Assembly (NCBI RefSeq): GCF_019925205.1
Contig: NC_083560.1
Coordinates: 69,825,266-69,889,265 of the forward strand
Reading direction: 5' to 3'
Length of the DNA: 64,000 nucleotides
Source: Metopolophium dirhodum
Taxonomy: Eukaryota > Arthropoda > Insecta > Hemiptera > Aphididae
Below, one piece after another: positions 1-11,460 of the stretch. A model generated the notes under the pieces. The model saw nothing but the letters and a program-made list of their open reading frames with translations. It made no database searches and was not told the DNA's origin. The position numbers and the translations under genes were made by a program. Every line of letters starts with the position of its first letter. Position 1 is the stretch's first letter.

Positions 1-283
1 AGTAGATAGGTGTATTAATATTTTATTATTATTATTACTATTATAAAATCAACAACAATTTGTTTAAAGGCATCGTATTCATTTTTTTTTCACAATCATT
101 CCTATGATAAAGATTAAAACAATTTTAATTTATAGGGCCTCGTAATAGTGTATTGTCCTGGGCCTCGCAAACTCTCGCGCTGTCCCCGTTTACACATTTT
201 AATCTTCTTCAAAGTGGGTTTAGCCCCTCGCCTTAATTGAAATAATTGTTATGCTGGACATTCCTGATACATTTTCTGCACAT

Positions 284-464
284 CATTGGCGTAAATTGGC
301 GAGAGGGGCTTGGGTTTGACTTAGTCCCCCCAAATGTCAGTCAAGTCCCCCCAGTTCAAAATCTAATAATTAGTACTAGTTTTTATATTTTGTGGTACTG
401 AGCTATATGGTTTATTGGAGTGGGGCTTGAGTCCCCCAAAAAATGTAGTCTATGTGCGCCTATG
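284..464. mobile_element. hAT-type MITE with perfect 8-bp TSD
   Basis: The element starts CATTGGCG and ends CGCCTATG, which are imperfect inverted ends of hAT type. It is flanked on both sides by the same 8 bp, CTGCACAT (276-283 and 465-472). Inside are C- and G-rich blocks (runs of CCCCCC). At 181 bp it has no coding capacity and would depend on a transposase supplied elsewhere. Seen directly: ends and duplication. Inferred: the hAT assignment, from the 8-bp duplication and the CA-TGGCG-like end. Bases 1-283 are AT-rich with no gene that I can support. Confidence 0.75.
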
Positions 465-654
465 CTGCACATATTACATGATATATGTTCAACGTATTGT
501 AGCCACGGTACATTTTTTTCCACACAAATGCGTTATTAACATTTTTTTGCTAAGGTTATTAGGTAGGTATGAATCTCTTTTGTAAATTAAGTATTTAAAA
601 GAAAATAATAATAATAAAAAACATTAGTTTCAACTTTCAACCAATAAATTTTAT

Positions 655-775
655 TGATGTGGCTTTGCGCGGCGCGTTGGCTGCTAGCAGTCGTGGAACG
701 CGACTGAGAGTTTGTAATGTTTGCGGCTACTTGTTCCCGGATGGGTAACCACCCGGATTCGTAGTAGTTTCGTTT
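655..775 (+). repeat. 5S-rRNA-like SINE fragment (putative)
   Basis: A GC-richer stretch in AT-rich surroundings contains GGATGGGTAACC at 739-750, one base different from the eukaryotic 5S rRNA box C (GGATGGGTGACC). The context before it (GGCTACTTGTTCCC) also recalls the 5S 3' half. No complete 5S gene is present, so this is at most a 5S-derived pol III promoter in a short interspersed element or a degraded 5S copy. The reverse-strand ORF over it is probably a by-product of the repeat. Confidence 0.4.
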
Positions 776-924
776 TATGACGTAAACACCCACTAAAAAG
801 GATTTTTCTAAAATCGTTCCCTAAAGGGTCAAAAAGGGGGTTCAAAGTTTAATATATCGATCAACGCATAGCCCAAACAGTTGGGACTAAATTTAAGAAG
901 CCAAGAAAATACCGCCCGCTGCAA

Positions 925-1000
925 TAAATCTGTTGGCGCAGTGGCATGTTTACGACATTCAGTACAGAATGTCTCGGGTTCGAATCGAGGATTCAGTTGC
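925..1000 (+). repeat. tRNA-derived SINE head
   Basis: Box A TGGCGCAGTGG (934-944) matches the pol III consensus TRGCNNAGYGG exactly. Box B GGTTCGAATC (977-986) follows at typical tRNA spacing (about 33 bp). No complete acceptor stem or CCA end is evident, so this is more likely the head of a tRNA-derived SINE or a tRNA pseudogene than a working tRNA. A pyrimidine-rich tract follows at about 1010-1040. From 1041 to 1371 I see no gene. Confidence 0.6.
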
Positions 1001-1371
1001 CCAATTTTTTAATTCTTTTTTTCTTTTTTCTTCTTATTATTACTCATTAATTCGTCATACGTCACACTTCATACACACGAATGTTTGGTATAACTTTGAT
1101 ACTTTAAAATTAAATTATACTCTTATGTCTTATGTAGGCATGTTACAGGGTCTGCGATCAACCGCCGGTAGATTGTCTACCTGATAATATACTGCTCGCA
1201 TAATCGATGATCACAAGCGAATCTTACGGACAACGCCGGTCGAGATGACAATAAATTAAAATATAATATAATTTACACTTAAAAAGGCTGCTTCCACATC
1301 GATTTACACCAAACAGGTACACAATCTTCTTTCAAATTCTTCCGGGTAATTCAGTTATTCTTACATATAAA

Positions 1372-1532
1372 CTATACTCCTTTTCAAAAGAGAACGAGTC
1401 TACCAATTTATGTCCGGCGGCGCGCATCCCACCAATTTCCCATTTTTAACGTGATGACGTGGTTCTCGGTGCACCAATCGAATCATTCGTCATGCGCGAA
1501 AGCGGTATATTCTCTTTTGAAAAGGAGTATAG
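1372..1532. mobile_element. 161-bp MITE with 23-bp perfect TIRs
   Basis: The left end CTATACTCCTTTTCAAAAG continues to 1394 and is perfectly mirrored at 1510-1532 (CTTTTGAAAAGGAGTATAG). The 115-bp core is GC-richer than the flanks and has no ORF. The ends sit on TATA, so a TA target duplication (Tc1/mariner type) is possible, but the exact boundary is ambiguous. The perfect termini suggest a fairly recent insertion. Confidence 0.8.
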
Positions 1533-2459
1533 ATAGCCGTCTAGATATTATGTATACCACAAATTAATATATACTTAAGTATATCTTAATTCGTTATAAA
1601 TATATATGTAATATAAGTTAGCTCCATTTACAAAGTAGACATATATCATATATTTGTATATATCTAAATGAATACCTATCTATGTAAATATCTATGAGTA
1701 AATAATGCCAGATTGTAAAATTGCAGTTGACTTCAATCATAAGACAGCTATATAGTTCTAGTCACAGTTATAATATAAACTAAGTAACCAAGTAGTAAAC
1801 TTGTATATAAATCTGTGGTTGTAATATATCTATGGTTATAATAAGATACTTTTTAAATTATTATTTGAGTAAGAATGTAGGTACCTACATAATAATTTTA
1901 CAAAATGTTTTCTTAATACTAGGTAATATTTATAATATTTATACCTATTAAATAAGTTGGCATTTATTACATATATTTTATAGCTTTTGCCTTTTAGAAA
2001 GAGTGAATTATGAAGTTAACGCACTTAACGCTTTAATTTGTTATTACACTATACATTATCCTGTTGTAATAGGACTCACAGTACGTATATTTGAAATAAA
2101 TAAATACATTTTGTATGCAGGGCCAAATAAAAATAATATCAATTTAAAATAGTAATGATTGACTATTGGATCCCCCCCCCCCCCCCCACATCCAACGTAA
2201 CAAATTCTTGGGTACACCACTAACACAAACACCTACACAATGCCAACTATATTATAATAGAATATTAATATTAGCCACTACCTTGATAGTATATTGAAAT
2301 TCAAATAGTTTTTACTAGTATACTCATACTTATGTTCACAATATAATACTTTCCATACATAGTTCCTAGTTTCATATAATATAATATTAATGTATTTATG
2401 AATAATTTAATTTCTAGGACACACTACAATAAAATAACATTTGTTCATATTATACACGA
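1533..2459. other. AT-rich intergenic DNA
   Basis: Low-complexity AT-rich sequence with a poly-C run at about 2171-2187 and no ORF, RNA gene or clear transposon end that I can support. It lies beyond the likely 3' end of the Chip transcript. Confidence 0.5.
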
Positions 2460-3156
2460 TTTATTATTGTTCACAAGTCAAAAAACATCATACACATTTA
2501 CATTTGGTTGAAATTATAATCTTGGTCGTAATTATATATATATCATATTTACGAATAATTATTACAATTCATCGTCGATATATTTCTATTACGTTATAAA
2601 AACCCTTAAACGCGAATCAATCATTATGTTATACATATTCTTATCGTGATTTATTTATATATTTACATTGATAATAATAATAATCAAATTAATTAAATCT
2701 AAATGCGGACGAAAAATCTTAATTGTAAAAAATGTAATTGTTTTTTTAAATCGTTTCAAGTAATAATATGTACACACACAATATATTGTTGTAGTCATAA
2801 TAGTGTAATAATAATTAATAATAATGTATAATCAATATTGATAGAATAGTAATAATATTAAGTAATAATAGTAGTCAAAAATTGTCCGCGTCTATAAAAA
2901 TTCTAAAAATGAATTTTTTTCAAATGTAATAATTGTCATTGTATTTACATTATAATAGTAATAATAATAATAATAATAATATAAAATAAAAATAAAACAA
3001 TCAATAAAATTCGCCGATTTTGTGTATACTTATTAAGCGATGTAAATATTTTATGATATAAACATTGTTTGTTTTATACTGTGTATGTTTGGTGTGTACA
3101 TCAACAAAAAATGACAAGGCATTTTAAGTGTTATGTGTATTGATTGGCAGTGTTAT
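2460..3156 (-). other. Probable 3'UTR of the Chip gene
   Basis: Downstream of the Chip stop codon on the minus strand lies AT-rich non-coding sequence with a (TAA)n microsatellite around 2958-2982. Reverse-strand AATAAA poly(A) signals are at 2650-2655 and 2460-2465 (TTTATT on the plus strand). Which one is used cannot be decided from sequence, so the boundary is a guess. Confidence 0.4.
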
Positions 3157-6100
3157 TTACAATCCCATGTGTTGTTGCTGTTGTTGGGAAGCGGCAGACG
3201 CTGGAGACTTTTTGTCTCCACCACCAGATGATATGGAATCGCCAACGCTATTTGGACCACCATTGCTTCCAGGGTTTCCATTACCTCCAATAGATGATCC
3301 ACCTCCGGCTCCAGGATTACTTCCAGGATTCTGTTGCTGTTGCCCACCACCACTATTTTGTCCTGATTGACCGCCACTTGGAGGTCCTCCACCGCTGCCA
3401 CCACTACTAGGTGGTCCAGTGACCCAAGAGTTTTGTTGCTGTTGTTGAAGGCCATTGGGATTATTTGAAGATGATGACTGAGAAACCACACCTCCACCAC
3501 CACTACCACCAGTTGGCGTGCCTGGGGCGCTGCCATCTGCCCCAGATCCGGGTGGTGGAAATAGAGAATCACCACCCATTAGACCTCCTGGTCCCATTTG
3601 TCCTCCAGGTCCACCAACACTCATTGGTCCTCCGGGTCCCATTGGTCCTCCGCCGCCACTGACTGATCCCATTCCACCAGGTCCACCTCCACTACCTGGT
3701 CCCATACCACCAGGTCCACCTCCACCACCACCTATATGCTGTTGCAGATCGTTGCCTCCTGCTGAACCTACGGATCCTGGACCACCAGGGCCAACACCCA
3801 TCACTGACGCTGCAGCTGAGTTAGCAGCTGCAGCTGCAGCAGCAGCGGCGGCGGCTGCAGCAGCTGCTGCCGCTGCAGCATCATACTGGGTGTTTTCCAG
3901 TCGTGTGATCAAACGTTCATCTTCATCTCCAAATTCACCTCCCATCAGCGATGGTTCTCCAACAACCATCACGTCCTGATTGATACAAAAACAATTATTA
4001 ATACAAATAATTTCATAGTTCAACAATAAATTAATTATCTGCACATGGTTACGCATGTCATATGTTTTTATATACCGTAACCGTACCTGTGATGCTAGGT
4101 TGAACCCTGCGCCACCGGCTCCACCACCCCCACCACCACCACCGTTTGGTCCTGGGCTCCGTTTCTTTGACGCAGCAGTTGGCCCGCCACCTGGTCCGCC
4201 ACCAGGTCCACCACCACCGAGTGTGGTTGGTGGACCTCCACCAGCTCCAGAATTACTGCCCTTGCGTTTGCGCCTTTTGTTGGTCGGTCTCTGTGATTCT
4301 GTTAAGTACACAAAAACATTCATTTTTTTTTTTTTTATCATATTTTATTAAATAACTATTAAAAAATTAAAGGAACTGTTTAGGCGTGATCTATTGTCAG
4401 AAACAGAAGCTTATGATGAAAGCAAAAACAGATATAATTGAACACGACAAAATCGGATGTAGGTAACTCTTAGTAGGTTAGAGCAGGGGTTACTAACCAA
4501 GAGCACGCGAAAAAATATTGGGCATTGGCAATAGAATGTAGAATTTGTTATTTTAAAATTATTTGTTTTGGAAATATGTAATATATGTTTCCAAAAATGA
4601 AAACTTGTCACACAAATAAAAACTTAACCATCAACTTATTTTATAGATATGGAGCATAGAATTTAGATTATAGAATACTTTATGATCTTATATACAAATA
4701 TAGAATACTGGTATTGACAATATGTGAAAAAGTATAAAAGTTATAATAAGAGGTACAATCTAGTAAAATATTAAGCTTAGGGATACGGAAGTAAAAAATG
4801 GTTGGGAACTGCTGGTTTAGAGTATATGTTAATAGTTGACTAAAAGTGTATTGATAAGTATTTATTTTTCTTTTATTTCATCATACTAACATTAATTTAA
4901 GTTACAAAATATGTTTATAGATCATACTGTTATTTTAATGTTAATATTACCTGGTGGTGCTACCATACGTTGCCACTTTTGAAATAGAGTAGTCTTCAGA
5001 CAGTCTCTAGGACTGAGCGCGTAAGCTTTGTGCCTGGACATAAGTTCTTGCATGGGTTCCAATATGACGCATAGCTATTAAAGAACATTAAATACACATT
5101 AGATTTAATTTAATATAACTAAGACCAATTAAAATGCACAATAGCAAACAGTAATACATTTTTAAGGTCCATAATATATAAGCATTAATTTCTATTCAAT
5201 TTTGATTTTAAAATCATACTTTCCGAGGAGGTAGAATATGGTTGTTACATTGTTAAAAAGAATTAAAAAAGATATTTAAAATAGAGTCTAGTTGTCTACT
5301 ACTTACTCTAAGGTAATTGAGCGTCGAATTAGTAATGCCCTGCCGTGTGATGTTTTTTGCCACTTGTTGGTGAACAATTTCAGCATTAGGTGGTGGAGGC
5401 CCACCTGGTGGCCCTCCATCACCACCACCTCCAGGCCCTCCTTGCTGCATCATAACAACCGCGGCAACAGCTGCAGCTGCAGACGATCTTGGAACCAATT
5501 CCCTGTGTTGCCTAACTGCTAAATGCCACGTCCGAATACGCATCATATCATCATACGTGAATTCCAACGTTAGCCTACCCTCAGTGCACACCCTGGTATA
5601 TACGGGCGGTGATGGAGGTCCTCCTGCACCACCCATCGGTCCACCACCACCAAGCACTGTGAAAAAATAAGAATTTACTAATCACATACCTACATAAAAT
5701 GTTACACTAATTATCAAACAGCAAGTGTATACAAATATTGTTTTTGCATATTGAAAGATATACAGCAGTTTGAGCTACATAGTATCATTCGAGAACAAAA
5801 TACAAAATAAAATATCCTAGGTATAGTAACCTGGTACCAAATAGAATCAGGTCACATGACATTGACAAACTAACTTTTTCAAAAAATACACTTTTAACAA
5901 GAATAGTCAAGACAACAACGCTCCTTATTAATGCATTCACCATATTTAGAAATATTTTCGTTAGGTCTCTTTTTATTTTATATGTTAATAATTTTGTTAT
6001 TTATATGCAAATAATTGCTAGAATGACTCAAAGCTTTAAAGTTTTAAAAGAATAAATAAATAAATAGAAGTACTTATTATTTGCAATGGTAAAAAAAAAA

Positions 6101-9100
6101 CTGACCCCTAGTTATAAGAATATTTTTTTTAATTTATAAATATTGAAATAACTCGTCAAATTCAGTTCCAAAACAAGTATTAAATACTTAAATAAATAGA
6201 TGAATGATATCATTTTATTTATTGAACAATATACACTTGGATGATGATTGATTATTAAAACAATTTAACCGCACGTACCAGATTGCTGTGATGACGGAGG
6301 ACCCTGAGCCACCAAAGATTTCTGCATTCCAATACCACCATTTAGTGATGCGGGGGGTCCTCCTCCGACGCTACCCGGACCACCAGGTCCTGGCGACTGA
6401 GCAATGGAAGACGGCGGCCCGCCACCTGGGCTTGAAGTCAAATGTGTGGTCACCATGGTACAGTGATCGCAGTCCAGAGTAAGACTGGTATTGTGAAATG
6501 ACTCCTTGGTGGCATTAGCTCTCAAATGATAATACAGATCAGTAACTCCACCCTCAAATATTGACCTAAAGTATCTAGGAATCAGGGTCCGTCCGATAGC
6601 TATACAGGTATGTCAAAAAATAAATAAACTCAATTAGTATTGTACTAAATAGTATGAAGTTGAACACCGATTATTACTTACAGTATCGCTTAGGACCATC
6701 TTCTAAGCAAAATGTCAGTGTTAACGTGGCATCATCTTCAAAAAACTCAGTGGCGAACTGGTCCCACCATACATTGTCACTGTCCTATAACCAAATAAAT
6801 GGATTGTATAAATAACTAATAAGTCATAAAATATAAATGCATTGTGTACTTGAATTTGTTCATATAGTTATAAAACTCATCAAAATCCTAAGTTAAAATT
6901 ACATTTTATTCTAGCTCTAGAATTATAAAATGGCCATTTTACCTCATTACGATTTTGCAGCCTTTTATTTAATTCAAATATCCGATAATCAGGCTGCACA
7001 TGATGTGCATGTGGTGGATGTGGGTGTGGAGGTGGTGGAGGTCCGTGCGGACCGCCATGATGCGGAGGGCCATGTGGATGATGTGGTGGCCCATGTGGTG
7101 GAACTCCGGCTCCACCGTGTGGATGAAGTGGGACACCTCCTCCATGGTGTGGTGGTCCACCACCGCCATGTGGATGAGGAGGTCCACCATGGGGCCCACT
7201 TCCAGGTGGGCCACCATGGTGTGGAGGACCTCCATGGTGGCCCGGAGGTCCACCACCGCCGTGATGTGGAGGGCCACTGGGTGGTCCTCCGTGGTGTCCT
7301 GAAGGACCACTGTGGTGCACGGCACCGCCTAAATGCCCTGGAGGTCCACCATGCGGACCTCCTAACACGCTACCACCATGATGCCCTGGTGGTCCACCGC
7401 CATGATGACCAGGTGGTCCACCACCATATCCCCCGGGTCCACCGTATCCTCGGCGACCACCACCACCACCACCAGGTCCACTGGGGCCTCCTACCATTGA
7501 TGATGGGAAACACCTGGATATGACAACAAATTAATAAATTACTACTAGTTATAGCACAGAAATAGAAATAAAGATATTATTATTTTCATTAAACATTGCA
7601 GTAGAGATTAATTATCTTTTTATAATAATTAACTTACGATGGATGATCAACCATCATGCGACCTCCAGGACCTGTGTCTGCGGCATTCATCATTCCTCCG
7701 CCAGCTCCACCACCACCACCATGATGATTCATCATCTGCTGTTGTTGGCTAAATGGTGATCCAGGAGGCATGGGACCACCACCACTACCACCATAAAATT
7801 GTTGACCACCGAATGGTGATTGTTGAGGGGGCGGAGGTCCAGAACCAGGTCGATTGCTTCCAGGGCCACCGCTACCGAATCCCCCACCACCAGAACTGAC
7901 TGAAGATGGTGATCCAAATGGCATCTGCGCTCCACCACCACCACCATTAAATGGTCCACCGCCACCTCCATGCTGGCTATTTGGTGTGCCTGGTCCACCA
8001 CCATAAGGTACAGGGGTTGAGGACCCACCGCCACCGGGTGTTGATGGGCTGTAGTGTTGCTGTTGTTGATGTTGAGGAGTACTGTTGCCACCACCACCGC
8101 CACCGTAAGGACCACCTCCAGGAGCGGGAGATCCTTGTTGCTGATGGAACAATGATGGGGACTGGTGACCTTGCTGTTGATGATGTTGCTGGTATGGACC
8201 ACCACTTCCAGGTCCTCCAGGGCCACCACCATATCCCATGCTAAATGGATCTCCAGGACCACTGCCTGGTCCTCCTGGACCTCCACCAGTTTTCCACGAA
8301 GAAGCTGCTGCTGCTGCAGCTGCAGCAGCTGCGGCAGCAGCGGCGGCTGCAGAGCCTCCAGGTCCTCCAGGCACACCACCACCACCTATACCATCATCTA
8401 CTAGAGTTGCAGCTAATGCTACAGCTGAGCCACCTCCTGCATTACCAGCTCCGCCAACACTGCCACCTCCAGCTCCTCCACCCCGTCTACTGCATCCAGC
8501 TAAAATAAAAAAGCAAGAAAAAACATTATCATGATTATGTAGGTACTTGAACTTTTGTAATTTGATAATACCATCTAATGCCTTTATTAAATTCTGAATT
8601 TTAAGATATACCTAAGTACATTTTCAAATGTAAAAAATAATTTGTAATCATGGTATTCCTTGGTATATTCTGAACATTTTAAAAATACATGTATATCTTT
8701 GTCTATTACTTCGTACTTAGCTAGTTATATTGGGAACAAAACTAATTGGATTATCTCTCGGATTATCTATAGAATTGTTAAAAATAAAAATGGCATATCT
8801 AGTATAGTACCCAATGGTAGTATACTATAAATAATATATTTATTTATTTTATAAATTAATGATGTTTAGTCGACATGAATATTAAATGTCAATTATTTAT
8901 TAAGACATAACTTTACATTAAACTTGGATCTTTTGGATGGCACAATATTTCAAACCTTCAATATTGTTATAGGTACTATTTGGTATTCCTTACTGTCATT
9001 TGGTTTTATATGAATATTATTTTAATTTTTATTAACTTATATTATCGACAACAAATACTTAATAAATCTGAATAGTTGTCTTGTTTCAATGTAGAGGTAA

Positions 9101-9729
9101 CTAAAGTTTATAATATTAGCGCTGGATTGCATGAATAATCACTAAATATTTAATTAATTAATAGTTAGAAAATGGCCGCCAAACATAGGTAATTTAGTGG
9201 CCCCTGATTGATCCATTAAATGTTAGAGAACCATTAAATGAATAATGCAATTGGCATATGATTATTAATATATTACCTTATATCTTGAGTTAAAAAATGT
9301 AATAAGGAGGTATATATTATTTAAGATGTAAGTACACTGACAACCTACAAATGTACTATTGCTCTTTAAAACTCTTAGGTCATAATACCAAACCCGTATT
9401 ATTAAAAAATTCACTATTTATATTTAACAATTGTTTAAGTTGCATGTATACCTACATAATGTTATAAAATATACTGCATAAATATTGAATTTATCTTATA
9501 GGTGACTATATCTTATAGCTGCCTGTGTCTACATATATCTTGTAAATAGGTAGTTCCTACCTATAAATTATTATTTAATTTATATTTAAACATTAGTCAT
9601 TAAAAACTCTTATACTATAAAAAATATATATAGATAAATGTGTGTAGGTTAGGTATTCTGAAAAATTAATACTCAGTATATTTTATACTTACACTTTTTA
9701 CTACGTTGGCCACCACGTCCCTGCCTCAT
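3157..9729 (-). CDS. Chip: LIM-domain-binding protein (Chip/LDB1 homologue), nine coding exons
   Basis: Nuclear adaptor that dimerises and links LIM-homeodomain/LMO proteins, GATA factors and SSDP into enhancer-promoter complexes (family knowledge). Coding exons, 5' to 3': 9729-9693, 8499-7638, 7513-6943, 6784-6682, 6599-6279, 5656-5307, 5074-4951, 4298-4087, 3975-3157. All junctions are GT-AG and keep frame, giving 1132 codons plus stop. Residues about 1-470 are Gly/Pro/His/Gln-rich. The dimerisation domain starts at QPDYRIFELNKRL, then WWDQFATEFFEDDATLTLTF, IGRTLIPRYF, DCDHCTMVT, TRVCTEGRL and KNITRQGITNSTLNYLR. The LDB/Chip conserved region follows (EPMQELMSRHKAY to WQRMVAPP), then a KRRKRK nuclear signal, then the LIM-interaction domain at about 861-893 (DVMVVGEPSLMGGEFGDEDE). 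The start is the first Met after an in-frame TAA. Drosophila Chip is about 577 residues, so this one is roughly doubled by low-complexity insertions and poly-Ala tracts. Confidence 0.93.
3806..3884 (-). repeat. GCN repeat coding poly-alanine beside the LIM-interaction domain
   Basis: In the last Chip exon a mixed GCA/GCT/GCC/GCG run encodes about 20 alanines right after RLITRLENTQYD, the end of the LIM-interaction domain, followed by NSAAAS. Mixed codons argue for a selected protein tract rather than a fresh single-codon microsatellite expansion. Confidence 0.8.
4484..4814. mobile_element. hAT MITE in a Chip intron
   Basis: The left end CAGGGGTTACTAACCA and the right end TGGTTGGGAACTGCTG are inverted copies with a few mismatches, of the CAGGGGTTCNCAACC type common to hAT elements. 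The flanks GGTTAGAG (4476-4483) and GTTTAGAG (4815-4822) form an 8-bp duplication with one mismatch. 331 bp, no coding capacity. It lies in the intron between the exons at 4951-5074 and 4087-4298. Confidence 0.75.
8285..8352 (-). repeat. GCN repeat coding poly-alanine in the Chip N-terminal region
   Basis: A mixed GCN-codon run in Chip exon 2 encodes about 16 consecutive alanines between GGPGGS and SSWKTGG. It is the second long poly-Ala tract of this protein, about 500 residues upstream of the one near the LIM-interaction domain. Confidence 0.8.
8500..9692 (-). other. Chip intron 1
   Basis: An intron of 1193 bp between the short first coding exon (MRQGRGGQRSKK) and the glycine-rich second exon. 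The donor is AAGT/GTAAGT and the acceptor TTTTATTTTAG. AT-rich, with no transposon end or ORF that I can support. Confidence 0.8.
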
Positions 9730-9835
9730 ATTAGTCTTTTTTCGGTAAATGATGAATATTTATTAATTCCAATTTCTAAACGTGAATCCTACTCTTTGAG
9801 CGATTGTGTGCAGACAGTTCCTGTTGTTGTCAAGT

Positions 9836-9928
9836 TCAGTACCAGTGCTTGTGACGATAACCGCCTCCACTGCCACTCGTATCTGGCACCGTCGTTGCAT
9901 CGACTGCAGCTGTCGACTCTTCGGACAT
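9836..9928 (-). other. Upstream ORF in the Chip 5' leader
   Basis: A 30-codon ORF starts MSEESTAAVD and ends YRHKHWY before TGA. It terminates 106 nt upstream of the Chip start codon. Its composition (Ser/Thr/Ala/Asp, no low-complexity bias) is protein-like. It is not in frame with Chip, and I found no convincing splice that fuses it to the main frame. It could repress Chip translation if the leader is transcribed from here, or be part of an alternative N-terminus. Confidence 0.4.
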
Positions 9929-9969
9929 GTTTACAATTTGGCTGACGAACGAGTTAATGAGCGCGTGAG

Positions 9970-11012
9970 CACTGATATTTACTTGTTATATTATATGTAT
10001 TTAAAATAAAATTACCGTACAGGGCGATATGTCCGTCACAAATCGCCGGCGCGAGGTACGACGAAACGCGCAATGACCGAGTGCACAGTCGCGCGTATTC
10101 CGGGCAGCAACAAAAATGCATACGAAAAATAAAACACCGCGATTTATCAGGCGGGCAGCTCGATTGCGCGAAACGACAGCACCACACTGGTAACTGAGTG
10201 ACCGGCGCGGCGGAGTGCGGACGCGTACTTGCGGCGGGTGCGCCGCGAACACAACAACGACGACGACAATAACAATAACGACTTGTAATTACGGCGCCGA
10301 CTAAGTCGGTAAACGAATAAGAAAAAATGTTGGCGATCGGCACTCGGAATCGAACTAGCTGCGAACTGCGCTCATAGTGGTCGGCACCGCCAGAGTGGTT
10401 CCGCGCGCGTCGTTCAGCCGCGACGTGTTTACGGCAAATTCGTTGACGGTGATCGGTTCCGCCGATGTCGGTACGCGGGCAGTGGTAGACGGAGCAGAAT
10501 CGCGGTGTTGACTGGTGGTCGTGGTCGGTTGGTGGTTTGCCGCCGCCGTCGCGCGTATAATATTATTATTATAGAGATAGACGCCGTCCGACGCTGCCAC
10601 TGCTACCTTGTCATCGCCGCCGTAGCCGTCGGCCGCCGAGAGATATCGATAATAATGTGCGCGCGCGTGAGCGTGTGTGCGTGCGTGCGTCCGTGCGTCC
10701 GTGTACATAATACGTATGTGCTATAATAGTGGTCGGTGGGCGGTCGGCGGTGTTGTCGCACTGGCGGGCGGACAGGCGGGAGGGCGGTGGTGGTGGGTAG
10801 AACGATCGTGATGCGGTGGCGGGGGAGTGGGATCGGTCGTCGGAGTCGGTGATGAGGGGCGCGGGTGTGCGGAGTGGAAGGCAATCGAGCGACGGCGTCG
10901 CCGCACCGACGCGCAACGGACGTACCGAAACGGTACGCGCACTGGTTCCTGGTAGCGGTTCGCCTCCGTAGTCCGTACGTGCGACGGTAGTTTACCTCCA
11001 CCAACCATCGAC
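9970..11012 (-). promoter_or_regulatory. GC-rich promoter / 5' leader region of Chip
   Basis: About 1 kb of CpG-rich sequence directly upstream of the Chip 5' exon stands out from the surrounding AT-rich DNA. It has GT/CG-rich simple repeats at about 10657-10705. Several overlapping ORFs on both strands are low-complexity Arg/Thr/Pro products of base composition and are not taken as genes. No TATA box or start site can be fixed. A donor-like ACG/GTAATT near 10014 and an acceptor-like TATCAG near 9970 (minus strand) might mark a very short leader intron. Confidence 0.5.
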
Positions 11013-11018
11013 GCTTAA

Positions 11019-11455
11019 GAGATGTCAGCGCACTATTTGTTTTCTCTCTCCAGCCCACGCGCAACATAGACAAAATGCATTTGCGCAGAATCGTTTTTTC
11101 TATGTTTTTAAGTAATCTTAGAGTAAAATCATTCATCACAAAAAAGATAGAGAATAATATTTTTGAGGAAATGACATATCGATTTCTCTAAATATTGTTT
11201 CAAAACAATTTAAACATAATTTAAATTTACAACATTTTTTTGTTTATTTTGAAAGTCAAATACAAAGTCAAATAACAATAAAATATAAAATCGATATGTC
11301 ATTCCCTCTAAAATATTATTCTCTATCTTTTTTATAATGGGTGGTTTTACTCTGAAATTACTTAAAAACATAGAAAAAACGATTCTGCGCAAATGCGTTT
11401 TGTCTATGTTGTGCGTGGGTCAGAGAGAGAAAACAAATAGTGCGCTGACATCCTC
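11019..11455. mobile_element. TTAA-flanked foldback MITE (437 bp)
   Basis: The arms starting GAGATGTCAGCGCAC (left) and GAGGATGTCAGCGCAC (reverse complement of the right end) remain complementary for well over 100 bp. The element is bounded by TTAA on both sides (11015-11018 and 11456-11459), the target of piggyBac-type transposases. The arms share CTATTTGTTTTCTCTCT and further blocks. No ORF. It lies just upstream of the Chip promoter region. The ends resemble those of the element at 46911-47281. Confidence 0.75.
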
Positions 11456-11460
11456 TTAAG

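Noticed and set aside
925..1000. Functional tRNA gene
   Set aside because: Boxes A and B are good, but I could not pair an acceptor stem, so SINE head or pseudogene is preferred.
2171..2187. Poly-C and poly-G runs (also near 17022, 36679 and 45909) as functional motifs
   Set aside because: Homopolymers found in or near repeats, prone to assembly length errors; nothing suggests function.
3128..8534. Many long ORFs on the plus strand opposite Chip exons (Pro-rich, His-rich, poly-Ala)
   Set aside because: They are mirror images of Gly/Pro/Ala-rich repeats on the minus strand. Only the minus-strand frames carry LDB motifs and correct splice sites.
10001..11139. Arg/Thr/Pro-rich ORFs on both strands in the GC-rich region upstream of Chip
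   Set aside because: Several frames are open at once because of base composition and simple repeats, and none has a recognisable domain.
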